From: Sambucus nigra
Lineage: Eukaryota; Streptophyta; Magnoliopsida; Dipsacales; Adoxaceae
Length of the DNA stretch: 64,000 nucleotides
NCBI GenBank assembly: GCA_949130495.1
Contig: OX422215.1
Coordinates: 69,765,244-69,829,243, forward strand
Direction: 5' to 3'
This document shows positions 21,720-31,020 of this stretch, piece by piece. Made by a program: the position numbers and the translations under genes. Numbering within the stretch: position 1 is the stretch's first letter; the number at the start of each line of letters is the position of its first letter. The notes beneath the pieces are model-generated. The model did no database searches. It saw only the letters and a list, made by a program, of their open reading frames with translations, and was not told the origin of the DNA.

Positions 21720-21974
21720 CTAAACCTCCAAGTTGATCAAGGCTTCATCCTTCTCCTTTATAAGCAGGTCCTTGGCCTGCTGGTCGGCATCATGCTGTCT
21801 CGTCAGCTCATCCAAGACCCTGGCATGCTCAGTCCTGGCACTCTCCGGTTCAGCCCTTACAGTCTCGAGCTCTGTCTGCAGGTCGGCCTCATGCTGAATG
21901 GCCCTCTCGGCTTCATGAAACTTCTGTTGATTCTCAGCCATCCACTTAGTGGTTGAGGTAAAGGCACAGACAGA
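21720..21974 (-). CDS. H2 antisense gene, exon 3
   Basis: Last exon, 84 codons plus TAG. It follows the acceptor TTCTGTGCAG (intron 2, 21975-22058, 84 bases) in phase 0 and begins SVCAFTSTTKW. Most of it is a predicted coiled coil rich in Glu, Lys, Ala and Leu (FHEAERAIQHEADLQTELE). No enzyme motif. The spliced gene is described under exon 1. Confidence 0.7.
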   Translation of the reverse strand, partial: SVCAFTSTTKWMAENQQKFHEAERAIQHEADLQTELETVRAEPESARTEHARVLDELTRQHDADQQAKDLLIKEKDEALINLEV

Positions 21975-22058
21975 CTGCACAGAAAAAGACACTTGTTAAG
22001 AGGCTAAGGAAACAGTTGGTGAAAAATTCAACTAAGGAGATGAAGTAAAAATAAACAC

Positions 22059-22489
22059 CTGAGCCAGTGTGTGCAGACCATAGTCATACACCTTGGCCGG
22101 GGGCATTTTAGACAAGAAATCATAGTCGGAGGCCGAGGGGGCATAGAACATAGAGGCTTTGGCCGCCCTCAGATTGGCAATCAGGGAGGATGGCTCGGCC
22201 TTTAGAAGCGCCAAGTTCTGGGACCAGAAGGCCCCCATGCTAGAAGATGAACCAACCCCCTCAGACGACTCTACCCTCGACCTCATTCTTGAGTTCGGCC
22301 GAAGGTCAACAGGAGTTTCAGGCTCTTTCCTTTTGTGGCTATCAGCAGTCGGCTCAACAACCGTCGTCCCCACGACCTTCGTTTTCCTCGGAGCTTGCTG
22401 AGGTTCCTTGCCTTTCTTTTTGCCTAGACTTGATAGTAAGCTGGGAGCAGTCATTTCCCAAAGTTGATCCGATATGCCAGAGGGACGAC
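22059..22489 (-). CDS. H2 antisense gene, exon 2
   Basis: Starts after the acceptor CCTTTCAG (intron 1, 22490-22577, 88 bases) in phase 1 and ends at CAG before the donor GTGTTT. Encodes about 144 residues: a basic Lys/Arg-rich stretch (GKKKGKEPQQAPRK), possibly a nuclear-localisation signal, a Ser-rich part, and a helical segment (LIANLRAAKASMF). It stays in one frame with exons 1 and 3, strong evidence that the introns are real. Confidence 0.72.
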
Positions 22490-22577
22490 CTGAAAGGAGG
22501 ACGACACGTTAGAAAAATGCAGAGGCAATGATGAAACAATTGAAAAAAGCAAAGAATGGAAAAATAATATAACTCAC

Positions 22578-23406
22578 ATAGTTCTGTCAGGGGGCCGACC
22601 CTCAGACCAGCTTCCTTGAGGAACCGAGGGGTCATCAGATCTTCAAACCTTGGAAGTTCACTCCCTCTCCCTCGTCCTCTCAGATATTCAACTATGTCTT
22701 TCTCTTCCAGACTAAGTCCGGGGTCTGACCTGGCCTTCATTGAAGGGTTAGACCATCTTCTGGGGACCCTCGGACCGTCAGCTACAGGTTGTGCCTCGGC
22801 AGAGAACTCCCACTCCCCGGAGATAAAGAAGAATCTCTTCTTCCAATCGTGGTTGGAGGTTTGTGCCACGTGGAGAAGTTTTTTGTCAGACCTCCTCGCT
22901 CCCAGGTGATAATACCCAGACTGTTTGGATGAGGAGGTGATATTATAACATGCCAAGAATATGTCGGTCGAGGGCTCATCAGTGAAAGCATTTTTCCATA
23001 AGGAGACATAACCAAGGATCGTCCTCCAAGAGTTGGGAGGAAGTTGAGAGGGGGCAACGCCGAGGGCTGATAAAATATCTACGACAGCAGGATGTAAAAG
23101 GAGTCTAACACCTACCTTGAACATTTGTTTGTACACCGCTATCTCTCCCTCTTCACCCTCAAAGACCCTCTCGTCCTCAGAGGGAACCCTCATAGATATG
23201 GTGGGAGGAACACCATATGCATGCCTCCACAGAAGAAGGTCACGATCCCTGACCGAGGAAATATAAGACGAAGCGTGAGATGTGTCAACTGGGTCATCTG
23301 AGTCCTCATCATCCTCAGTCCCCTTACCCTCGGCCTCGGCCTCATCACCTGTCAGAGGCCCTTGGGGAAAAGCCATCTGGAAGGCATGTGGAGATAGAGT
23401 TGTCAT
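22578..23406 (-). CDS. H2 antisense gene, exon 1: plant retrotransposon-associated (Transposase_28-like) protein
   Basis: ATG at 23406 opens 276 codons to the donor GTGAGT at 22577. N-terminus acidic (DEAEAEGKGTEDDEDSDD). Then comes a conserved-looking domain: GEIAVYKQMFKVGVRLLLHP, ALGVAPSQLPPNSWR and DWKKRFFFISG. This resembles the plant 'putative gypsy type transposon' family (Pfam Transposase_28, recognised from memory), found in plant LTR elements; its biochemical role is not established. Spliced with exons 2 and 3 the product is 504 residues. A further 114-codon frame upstream (23403-23744, starting MSPLMLRRIYSLAEEF, with a charged EEEEERRR run) overlaps in a different frame and is probably the true N-terminus, separated by one frameshift. 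Confidence 0.72.
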
Positions 23407-23744
23407 AGGGACAGCCTCGGATAAACCATACCCTCGACCTGTCGGCCTGGGCTTAGGTCAGACGCCTCTCCTCTCCCAGAAGGTCCAGCGCTAATTGGCG
23501 ACGACACTCTCTCATCCATCTCACTCGAATAACTCTCGGCTGGACGACAAGACGACCCGCAAGACTCAAAGGGTCTTATTGTGGTAAGAGGAATGGGAAA
23601 AATGGGTGGTACCCAATTAGGGTCGGCCCCTCGTCTCCTCTCCTCCTCTTCCTCTATTCGCCTAATCTCTACGAAGAGCTTCTCTCTCAAGGATGGGAAC
23701 TCCTCGGCTAAACTGTAAATCCTCCTAAGCATTAAGGGGGACAC
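23403..23744 (-). pseudogene. Probable N-terminal segment of the H2 antisense protein, frameshifted
   Basis: Open frame of 113 codons just upstream of exon 1 and overlapping its ATG by four bases in another frame. Contains a helix with EIRRIEEEEERRR and a Ser/Pro-rich part. Frame B upstream of the exon-1 ATG stays open only to about 23460, so a single indel in 23403-23460 could join the two. It may alternatively be a separate small upstream ORF. Confidence 0.5.
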
Positions 23745-23911
23745 CCTACACTTGGATGAATTTCTAAGCTAACTACAAACAAGTTTGCAATTGACCAAGC
23801 TGGACTTTTGGATTGAAACAAAAGAAACCAAGTGTTTTAATCAAGAACCAGTCGCCGGAGAAGACGCCAGAAAAGTTATGAAACACCCTAAGAAAAATCC
23901 TACCCTACAAG

Positions 23912-24124
23912 CCTAAAATAAGAAAGCAAGCAAGAAATGAAGGAAAATAGGACACTAGGGCAGGGGGATTACCTGAGAGGGAAGAGCGAGACTGCCAAAC
24001 TCGAAATGTTGAAATTTGCAGAAATGGTGGTTTGTTTGTTGGAAATCTAGAGAGAGAGAGAGCTTGGGCTCGAAGAAGAAGAAGAAGAAGAAGAGAAGGA
24101 AAGGTTTCAAAAATTGCTTATATA
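23912..24124 (-). promoter_or_regulatory. Candidate promoter and 5' UTR of the antisense gene
   Basis: On the minus strand, TATATAAG (plus 24117-24124) is followed about 30-40 bases later by a CT-rich leader with TTC repeats (plus 24050-24095), like plant pyrimidine-patch core promoters. Further down, CTCAG|GTAATCC (about 23972) and TTTTAG (about 23914) could bound a 5' UTR intron. This places a host-like transcription start about 680 bases upstream of the exon-1 ATG. Inference from motif and position only. Confidence 0.5.
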
Positions 24125-24359
24125 CCTTAGTGATGAGTGGGCCCATTACCCAAGGCAAAGCACAGCCCATGAGGAGGACATCATTAAGGCACAAAGACCC
24201 AAGAAGCATGCAGCCGCCATGCCTTGAAAATTGGAACGACATTAGATAAAAATTTGATAGGTGTCACATCAGCTTGACAGGTGTCACTCATCAAACAGAC
24301 TATACACTTAGTCTTAAAAGCAACATTATCCCTCAGCCATCTCAGCATCATCTATGGCT

Positions 24360-24376
24360 AAGGGCTGGGGGGTGAT
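24360..24376 (+). promoter_or_regulatory. H2 polypurine tract
   Basis: AAGGGCTGGGGGGTGAT lies directly before the 3' LTR start TGATATACC at 24377, the expected position for the plus-strand DNA primer. Confidence 0.7.
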
Positions 24377-25769
24377 TGATATACCTAGGGCTGTGTTTTT
24401 TTTCCAAACATTCTGATTTTTCCGATATCCGATCCGATATTTTCCGATTTTGGAACGTATATAAGGTTTCCGATATCCGATTTTCCGATTTCCGATTTTT
24501 TTGAAAAAAATCGGATCGAAAATTGGAAATAATTCTGAATTTCCGAATTTTTGATTTTTCCGAATTATTTTCGATTTTTTTCTGAAATATTTTTCAATTT
24601 CCAATTTTTCTAATTTTTTCAAACATTTTCGTGTGTCCCACATCGGCTAGGAGAGGAATAGAGGCCCAAAAAAGTCTTCTATAAAAGGAGAATATCCCTC
24701 TATCCTCTACACAAATGAAAAAAATGATTAAATCCTTACATATTTACATGTTGGGTTAAATCTTTTTTTCGATTTCTTCAAAATGAGAGTTTCGAGTAAT
24801 CAAAAATCCTATATTAATTATTTTTAAAATTTTGGAATTTCCAAAATTTCTGAATTTTTAGTATATGTTTTGAATTTCCGATTTTTTTCCGATTTTTTGA
24901 TTTTTCCGAATTCGGAAACTTTTTTGATTTTCCGAAAAAATTGGATAGGAAATTGGAACAAATATTTTATTTCCGAAAAAATTGGAATTTTTTCCGAAAT
25001 GTCATTTTTCGATCCGATCCGACCGAAACACAGCCCTAGATATGCCCATATATACCCTCGGCCATGCCGAGGGCGCCCTGCACCTCATCAGGCTCAGACG
25101 ACCCCTGAGGGGGGCCGACCCTTCATCAGGCTCCGGATGACCTCCCGAGGGTACGACAGTACGAGGCCCAAATTAGGCCAGACTCATTTTCGGAAGGAAT
25201 TTTGCCCTCGGCCTCATATCAAAGGCCGAGGGTGACATCATCACAACGCGTGGTTTGGGAGACGCGTGGAACAGTACGCGTGAGGCTCACATGGCACATG
25301 GGAGACCGTTATAACAAAATCACACCCTCACATGAGGGAATATTATGTCATCATTTGGCATCTACAGGTGTCAACAGGGGATTGGCTAGATCATCATTCA
25401 CATGCACCATGCATACTTAGGGGGTACACTACACCCCCCAAGACCTATATATACTTGTCACCTACAACCCTACAGGGGAGATCGATCGATAATTGTTACC
25501 CTAGCAAAAACTCTTCTTGTACACATAGTAGAGAGAGAAAGTGAACTTATGTGCATTGTATCCAAGGCCATTAGTGCCCATACTTAGTGGATCACACACT
25601 CATAGTGGATATAGGCCTAATTGGTTGAACCACTATACATCATTATCTTATTCCTCTTATACTCATCCCCTTCTACACACTCACACATATACATCTCCAT
25701 GGCTGCCATGGTTACTACTGTTTGAGCTCATCATCACTTATCCGGTGGTGCTAGATTTCAGCATCATCA
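24377..25769 (+). repeat. H2 3' LTR, interrupted
   Basis: Starts TGATATACC, ends GCATCATCA at 25769, followed by AAGGG. After removing the 653-bp hAT-type element and its duplicated 8 bases it is about 732 bases and aligns along the 5' LTR with scattered substitutions and two fewer minisatellite units. Confidence 0.95.
24386..25038 (+). mobile_element. hAT-type miniature element 2 (653 bp)
   Basis: Ends are inverted repeats beginning TAGGGCTGTGTTT (13 bases identical). Flanked by GATATACC (24378-24385) and GATATGCC (25039-25046), an 8-bp target duplication with one difference. The interior is AT-rich and packed with TTTTCCGATTTTT-type words in both orientations, like the subterminal repeats of hAT elements, and has no transposase. 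Different family from element 1 at 17701. Confidence 0.9.
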
Positions 25770-25828
25770 AAGGGTGTATGAGAATGAGAATGATGATTAA
25801 ACACTCATTCCCACAGACGGCGCCAATC
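25770..25828 (-). promoter_or_regulatory. H1 leader and primer-binding site
   Basis: The minus strand reads TGGCGCCGTCTGTGGGAA (plus 25808-25825), three bases after the LTR end, then a short leader that continues at 12877 beyond H2. Identical to the H2 site. This small piece shows that H2 inserted between H1's primer-binding site and its gag start. Confidence 0.92.
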
Positions 25829-26295
25829 TGTTGATGTAAAAAACTAGACTAGATTTAATTCTTTAATCATAGATAAAATATGTAAATATAAAGAGATCAA
25901 CACAAGATTTTAAAATGGTTTGTCTATGTATCAAGGCCTACGTCCACTCTTTTGGTATTAATCGTTGCAATAGCTTGCTTGCTTGTGTTCATGCCTTTGA
26001 TGGCATAGGTAGAATATATTTATAATGACTCGAAGGCCAAGGGTTGGAATTTCAAGGGATGGAATGCATTTATATATTAAGCATTTACATCCTTACATAA
26101 TGTATGTGATGACTAGTTTTACAACTATGACTCTTAATATGTTGACCCTTTACTGATCTTGTTGGTCGGACTTCTTAATACTTGGTCGGCATTCCTTGTT
26201 AGTCTATTACCAGCTGACTGGGATTAAGGCCACGTAGGAGAATAAATGTTTATTTCTAATTGGTCCACGTAGATTGATAATTTTTGTTATCAGCA
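25829..26295 (-). repeat. H1 5' LTR (467 bp)
   Basis: Plus-strand ends TGTTGAT...ATCAGCA form the short inverted repeat of an LTR. On the minus strand a TATATAAATG box lies at plus 26068-26077. Beyond 26295 copia integrase begins, so H1 landed in C1. The right flank is ATACC (26296-26300); its partner copy would lie outside the window. Confidence 0.85.
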
Positions 26296-26333
26296 ATACC
26301 CTTATCACCTCTGGAGTCAAATTTTGAGAGGTG

Positions 26334-26960
26334 TTACCAATCTTTACAAATATAGCAAACACTCCCATAGGTTCTAAAGTGTTTTATACTAGTTTTTTTA
26401 TTGCACCAAAGTTCGTACGAAGTCTGTTTAGCATTATTTCTATGGTAGACAGGATTAATAGTGTGATACGCAGTTTGGATTGCCTCAACCCAAAAGTATT
26501 TTGGAAAATCCTTGGCATATAATACCATTTTGGATTAATAGAATTAATAGCCATTTTGGATTAATAGGATTAATACGGAGTTTGGATTAATAGGATTAAT
26601 ATCCATTTCTTGGATTGTACAATTTTTCCTTTCATTAATACCATTTTGCTGTGGAGTTTTAGGGGCATTAAACTCAGGCTGATAACCATTTTCAAAGCAA
26701 TATTCCATAACACCAGTTTCTTTGAATTTTCCACACATGTCACTTCGAATACGTAATACTTGGGTATATCCTTTTCATTTTCAAATTTTAAAAGAATTTT
26801 CATAAATTCTATATTAGTATCTGACTTAATTTTCATAAAAGCAACCCAAGTAAAACGTGTGAAGTCATCCACAATAACAAGGATATAGTTGTTGCCACAT
26901 TGGTTAACAGTACGAGATGGGACCTTAAGGTCCATGTGGAGAAGTTCCAAGGGATATCTT
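26334..26960 (-). pseudogene. C1 integrase core, frameshifted
   Basis: LLHMDLKVPSRT (first catalytic Asp) and YILVIVDDFTRFTWVAFMK lie at 26570-26950. NAPKTPQQNGINERKN (catalytic Glu) is at about 26640-26670, and FPKYFWVEAIQTAYHTIN then HFRTYGSVCYI at 26334-26528. Frames change near 26740. A triplicated 31-base-like segment (26523-26602) disrupts the part after the Glu. Homology continues straight to the H1 insertion point at 26295. Confidence 0.9.
26523..26602. repeat. Short tandem triplication in C1 integrase
   Basis: Three successive copies of text containing TTTGGATTAATAGGATTAAT (first copy AGAATTAAT) within 80 bases. Local slippage; it breaks the integrase frame. Confidence 0.85.
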
Positions 26961-27387
26961 TAACCTTCTTATGAGGGGCCTTACTTATTTTCCTAACTTG
27001 GCAAGGGCCACAAAAAATTATTTTGAGACAATTTTGTTTTAGGTAAACCTCTAATTAATTCTTGAGAGATAAATTTGCTTAAGTTATCAAAATTAGTATG
27101 ACCGAACCTATTATGCCAAATATCTGAGTCATCTAATCTAACCTTGTTATATTATAGGAATCAGAATGGGGAACAACTATATAACAATTATCCTGATACA
27201 GTTACCATCTTTATTTATAATATCGCACTCAGTTTTGAAAAGGTAACAGTATGATTAGAATCACAAAATTAAGAGATACTCAGCAGATTGTATTTTAAGC
27301 CTTTCACTAAGAGAACGTCATTTAAAATTAGTAAACCCTCTTCTTGGAGTGTCCCTTTACCAATGATATAGGATGAGACTCCACTAC
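26961..27387 (-). pseudogene. C1 GAG-pre-integrase region
   Basis: Minus strand: SYIIGKGTLQEEGLLI then LLVKGLKYNLLSIS (27240-27370), followed by RFGHTNFDNLSKFI and LIRGLPK (about 27040-27110). These are the usual copia landmarks between protease and integrase, in more than one frame. The left edge of the solo LTR cuts just upstream of SYIIG. Confidence 0.82.
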
Positions 27388-28464
27388 TGTAAGAACATAT
27401 TTACTATCAGTGTATATAACTTCAAGTTTAGATTGAGTATGGCGTATCTCGTTCCAACCATCAAGGCAATTCACGTTCACATGTTCAAGAAGATGGATCC
27501 GATTATGAAGCAAATTCAATATCTCCACGATGTCACGTATATTTGGTATGGATTTTATTTTGTGTTTTGTGGATTTTTTTACTAAGTATTGGGATATTGT
27601 TGTAAACTGATTTTTGTCAAAACGAGGCATTTTTAAACAATTTTTCAAACTACTTTTAAAATTAAAAAATTACTTTATTTTAGACAATTTCGTTCAAATG
27701 AGATTGATATCTCGTTCAAACGACCTGCATGCCGTTAATAGCTCATTGGATGCATTTATCAAACGTAGTTCGAACGAGGTATTACTGTCTCGTATTTTTT
27801 CATCTCGTTAGAAACGAAGTTGATGTCATTCGAACGACATCTGTATGTCGTTAGAACGACTGCTACTTCTCGTTCAAACAAGATTATTCCGCCTCAAAAT
27901 TTGTGTTCCCCTATAAATACATACTTTTGTGAAGAAAATTGTTAAGACTTCTCATTTACAAAAACTACAAACATGCTGCCTTTAAGTCTTCTATTTTATA
28001 AGGAAAAACACTTTTTTATTCACACAATCAATCCCAAATACTGTTGTGAATCATCTTTGGAATCCAAACACTTCTATATTGAAGTTACACCTCATAGAGA
28101 AGGTGTCTCTACTGCTGCTCTTGTTATTCTTGCGAGAATCATTATCTAAAGAAGAAGATTGCGATCTTTGTAGTTCTCGTGGGAACTATTGTTGTAGAGG
28201 ACGAGGGTCACCTGCGGGAGAATTCGTCTGGATGTATTTATCTATGTATTTGTAAGTTGTGATTTACAAACTATGGTAAAATATAAGCTTTTACCCTTGC
28301 GAGATTATTTCCTGAAATTGTGATTTCTTTCCATATTTTATTTGAATCACATAATTTCATGATCTTGGGTTAATAAAAATTAAAATTTGTTTGTGGGTTT
28401 GACATCTAATTAAATAATTTTAAGCCATTAGATAATTGCGCACTCTTAATTAACAAACAAGACA
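27388..28464 (+). repeat. Solo copia LTR inside C1
   Basis: Starts TGTAAGAACATAT and ends AACAAACAAGACA; C1 coding sequence (protease on the right, SYIIGKG on the left) abuts both ends. On the plus strand a TATA box CTATAAATA at 27911-27919 follows a cluster of CTCGTTCAAACGA/TTCGAACGA words (27680-27885). The flanks ACTAC and TTACC are not a clean 5-bp duplication, so ends are accurate to a few bases only. Small frames inside are chance. Confidence 0.7.
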
Positions 28465-28620
28465 TTACCTCCTAAGAATTTGGTCATGTTTGCCAGTTTA
28501 GTCTTATCCCCGATCATGTGTTTAGAACACCCAGAGTCAAGATACCAGCCAACCAAGGTGTGCTCAACTTTTAAAGAAGTCATAGTAATATTTCAACTAA
28601 GTCGGGGTATCAAGTCATCT
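28465..28620 (-). pseudogene. C1 protease
   Basis: Minus strand GWYLDSGCSKHMIGDK (about 28520-28560) is the copia protease active site (D-S-G). Continues TKLANMTKFLGGN to the edge of the solo LTR. Upstream Lys-rich Gag sequence joins it. Confidence 0.9.
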
Positions 28621-30990
28621 TTCTAATACAAATTGCCCTTGTTTTAAAAGGTTTTTGAGTCTTTCATTTAGAAAAATACTGTGGGGTTCGTCGTAATGGC
28701 TTTTTCTTGGTGTGAGACTTATTCCTAGTTTTGTCAAGTTAGAGTTTTTATTAGTTTTAGAGCATCTCACTCTATAGTAGTTAAAATTATTATAGACAGG
28801 TGTATATAAATGTTTTTCAAAACGTTCAATAAGAGTATGTCCATAGAAATCGCAACATTTACAGTAAAGTGATGAGGATGGCTTGCAATTATTTTCTAAA
28901 TCCTTAAAGATAGGTTTAGTCTCATTTTGAACACAAGATCTAACTGCAACAAATATCATATTTTGTTCAAAGTCTCTGATAGGAGTGCACATTTACTTAG
29001 ATTTTTTGTCAAGTCCTGCTTTATACTACACGTAGTTTTAGTTTCTCGTGAGACTAATTGTTTAAAATAGATTTCTAAGAATTTTGAAAAGTTTGACTTG
29101 GTGAATTAGACAAATTTCCAAAGGATTCAAACATAATTTCAGTTGCATTTTTACCAATAACATTGTTTCCTTTGGGTTTTTTTTTCAAAACCAAGTCCAG
29201 TTTTATCTTCTGCATTTATTTTGCTAGAGCTTATGATTTTATCATAGATTTTTACATTTGTTTCAAAATGAAGACAATTATTAAAAAATTTTGAAATTTT
29301 TTCTTTAGACTCTTCTAAATCAATCAAAATAGCTTTATACCTTTGTTCAAAAACATATTTTTTCACAAAGAGCTGAGTTATTTTAAACATGAATTTTTTT
29401 ATTTCAGTCTCATGAGATACACATTGATTGGTGTAGTCTTCTGCATTCTTCCTAACAGTCCTAGTTAAACCTCCCACTTGTTCAATAAATTTTTCACCAT
29501 TTTTTCAAGTCTAGGACATTTCTTTAAAGTTTTAGCATAAAAATATTGAAAATTTGCCAAATCATCGTCACCAGACTCATTAAGTGTAATGTGTGAATCA
29601 TTCCCTAATGATTCATTTAGAAGTTTGGAACTCACACACCCATTCAACTCGTCAGATCGATTATTATTTTTCCTCACGCACTTACTTGTCTCATTTTTAT
29701 TACTAATAGCCATAATATTAGGTACACAGTCAATTGAAAGAATACTAGTAGGCAAAGCATCAATCACAGAATTAATAAGCAGACATGCTTTATCATTATT
29801 ATATACAATTTTGGCACAAAAAGACATGCAAGATTCACGAATTTTAGAATTACGTGACTCATCATCTTTTGAATCACTTGAGTCATCCTAAGTTTTGCAT
29901 ATATGAGCCTTAGGTGTGGTTTTAACCTTAGATTTTCACCTATCAAGATAATGACCAAATTACAACATTTATGACACTGAATGTTGCTAAGGTCTCTCTT
30001 GTTCTTTTGGTTTTTATTAGTGTTATTTTATCTGTCAAAATTTCAATTATGAGGTTTTGAACCATGGAAGTTTTGATAAACATTTCCCCTTTGTTTAGTA
30101 GCCATAACATTTCTAAACTTGATTATCTTTTTAAACTATTTACTCATAAGGGCTATTTGGTTATCAAGATTCTCAAGATCACAGTCTTGACCTAAATCTA
30201 TGTAAAAGTATGGGGATGTTAAGTTAGGCCTAGTAATTTAGGAGGAAAAAACTAAATTTGACCAATAAGTTCTCTTAGAAGTTGAGGCCATGTGTATTTT
30301 ATACTCGAGTTCCATTTCAACAATTCTCAACTTGCTACTCAATATTTCAGGGATCAAACTGGGCTCATCTATTTCTTCAGTGGTATAACAATTATTATCA
30401 AACTTAGAAAGCAGAGACCAAAGAATTTAATGAACTATGTCTCTCCTATCATACATACATCCATTTTCATGCAAATTTGTGATTACATTAGTCAATTTGA
30501 TGTAGAAGTCATCAAATGTTTTATTATCATTCATCATAAGGTTGTTATATTATTGAATGAGCATCTGAATTTTTCCATCCATCACACAGTCATCACCTTC
30601 ATGAACAGTGACCAACATGTCCTAGGCTTCTTTAGAAGTGATACATATAGATATTCTTTTGAATTCATGCTCATTCACAGTTATGAAAATACAGATTTTA
30701 CCCTTATGGTTATATAAAGACAATTGTTTCTCTTCTTTAAGAAACTCACTCAACATTTTCTTAATTCTTACAGTGCTTCCCTCCCTACTTGGTCTAGTAG
30801 AGTGAGCATACCCATTTTTAATAGTCTCCCATACCTCATCTCCTAAGGTGCTCGGGATGAAGGCAATCATCCTTACTTTCCATTAAGGAAAATTATGTCC
30901 ATTGAAGACAGGAGGTCGAGAAAGATTACCAAGTTTTTCAAAATTTTCATCCATTTTAAAAACAAGAACAATTTTAGAAGTTGGGGATAA
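28621..30990 (-). pseudogene. C1 gag
   Basis: The N-terminal part is near 30622-30990, with LSRPPVFNGHNFP then WKVRM and FIPSTLGDEVWETI, the plant copia Gag start (DUF4219/UBN2-like). A zinc knuckle QCHKCC... with the His and final Cys recovered after a frameshift lies at about 29940-29985. Long acidic, coiled-coil-like frames at 29465-29827 and 29151-29477 and a second Cys/His patch (CKCCDFYGHT) at 28615-28992 follow. All in broken frames; Gag would form the particle and bind RNA. Confidence 0.8.
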
Positions 30991-31006
30991 AAAAAAATTT
31001 AAAACC

Positions 31007-31018
31007 GCTCTGATACCA
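31007..31018 (-). promoter_or_regulatory. C1 primer-binding site
   Basis: Minus strand TGGTATCAGAGC, complementary to the 3' end of initiator methionine tRNA, two bases after the LTR end at 31021. Standard for plant copia elements. Confidence 0.93.
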
Positions 31019-31020
31019 CT

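Larger units (their letters stand above)
12883..25769 (+). mobile_element. H2: complete Tat/Retand-like Ty3/gypsy element with antisense gene
   Basis: Bounded by LTRs at 12883-13689 and 24377-25769 that begin TGATATACC and end GCATCATCA. Both sides carry the 5-bp target duplication AAGGG (12878-12882 and 25770-25774). Order on the plus strand: LTR, primer-binding site TGGCGCCGTCTGTGGGAA, gag, protease, RT, RNase H (with a hAT-type element), integrase, 102-bp tandem repeats, antisense gene on the minus strand, purine-rich tract AAGGGCTGGGGGGTGAT, LTR. The host is H1, in its leader just before gag. The coding frame has roughly ten lesions, but long segments remain open, so it is younger than H1. 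Confidence 0.95.
26296..31020 (-). mobile_element. C1: Ty1/copia element, 5' two-thirds
   Basis: Minus-strand order from the primer-binding site at 31007: gag, zinc knuckle, protease, GAG-pre-integrase and integrase core. Integrase before RT is the diagnostic Ty1/copia order. The element stops at 26296 because H1 is inserted in integrase; its RT, RNase H and 3' LTR must lie left of the window. A solo copia LTR (27388-28464) interrupts it after protease. Heavily mutated. Confidence 0.88.

Noticed and set aside
27388..28464. Perfect target duplication for the solo LTR in C1
   Set aside because: The flanks ACTAC and TTACC do not match; the LTR call rests on its TG/CA ends, the TATA box and the split of C1 coding sequence.
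31007..31018. tRNA gene suggested by the tRNA-like 12-mer (also at 38434 and 42188)
   Set aside because: Only the 3' acceptor-end complement is present, next to LTR ends; these are primer-binding sites.
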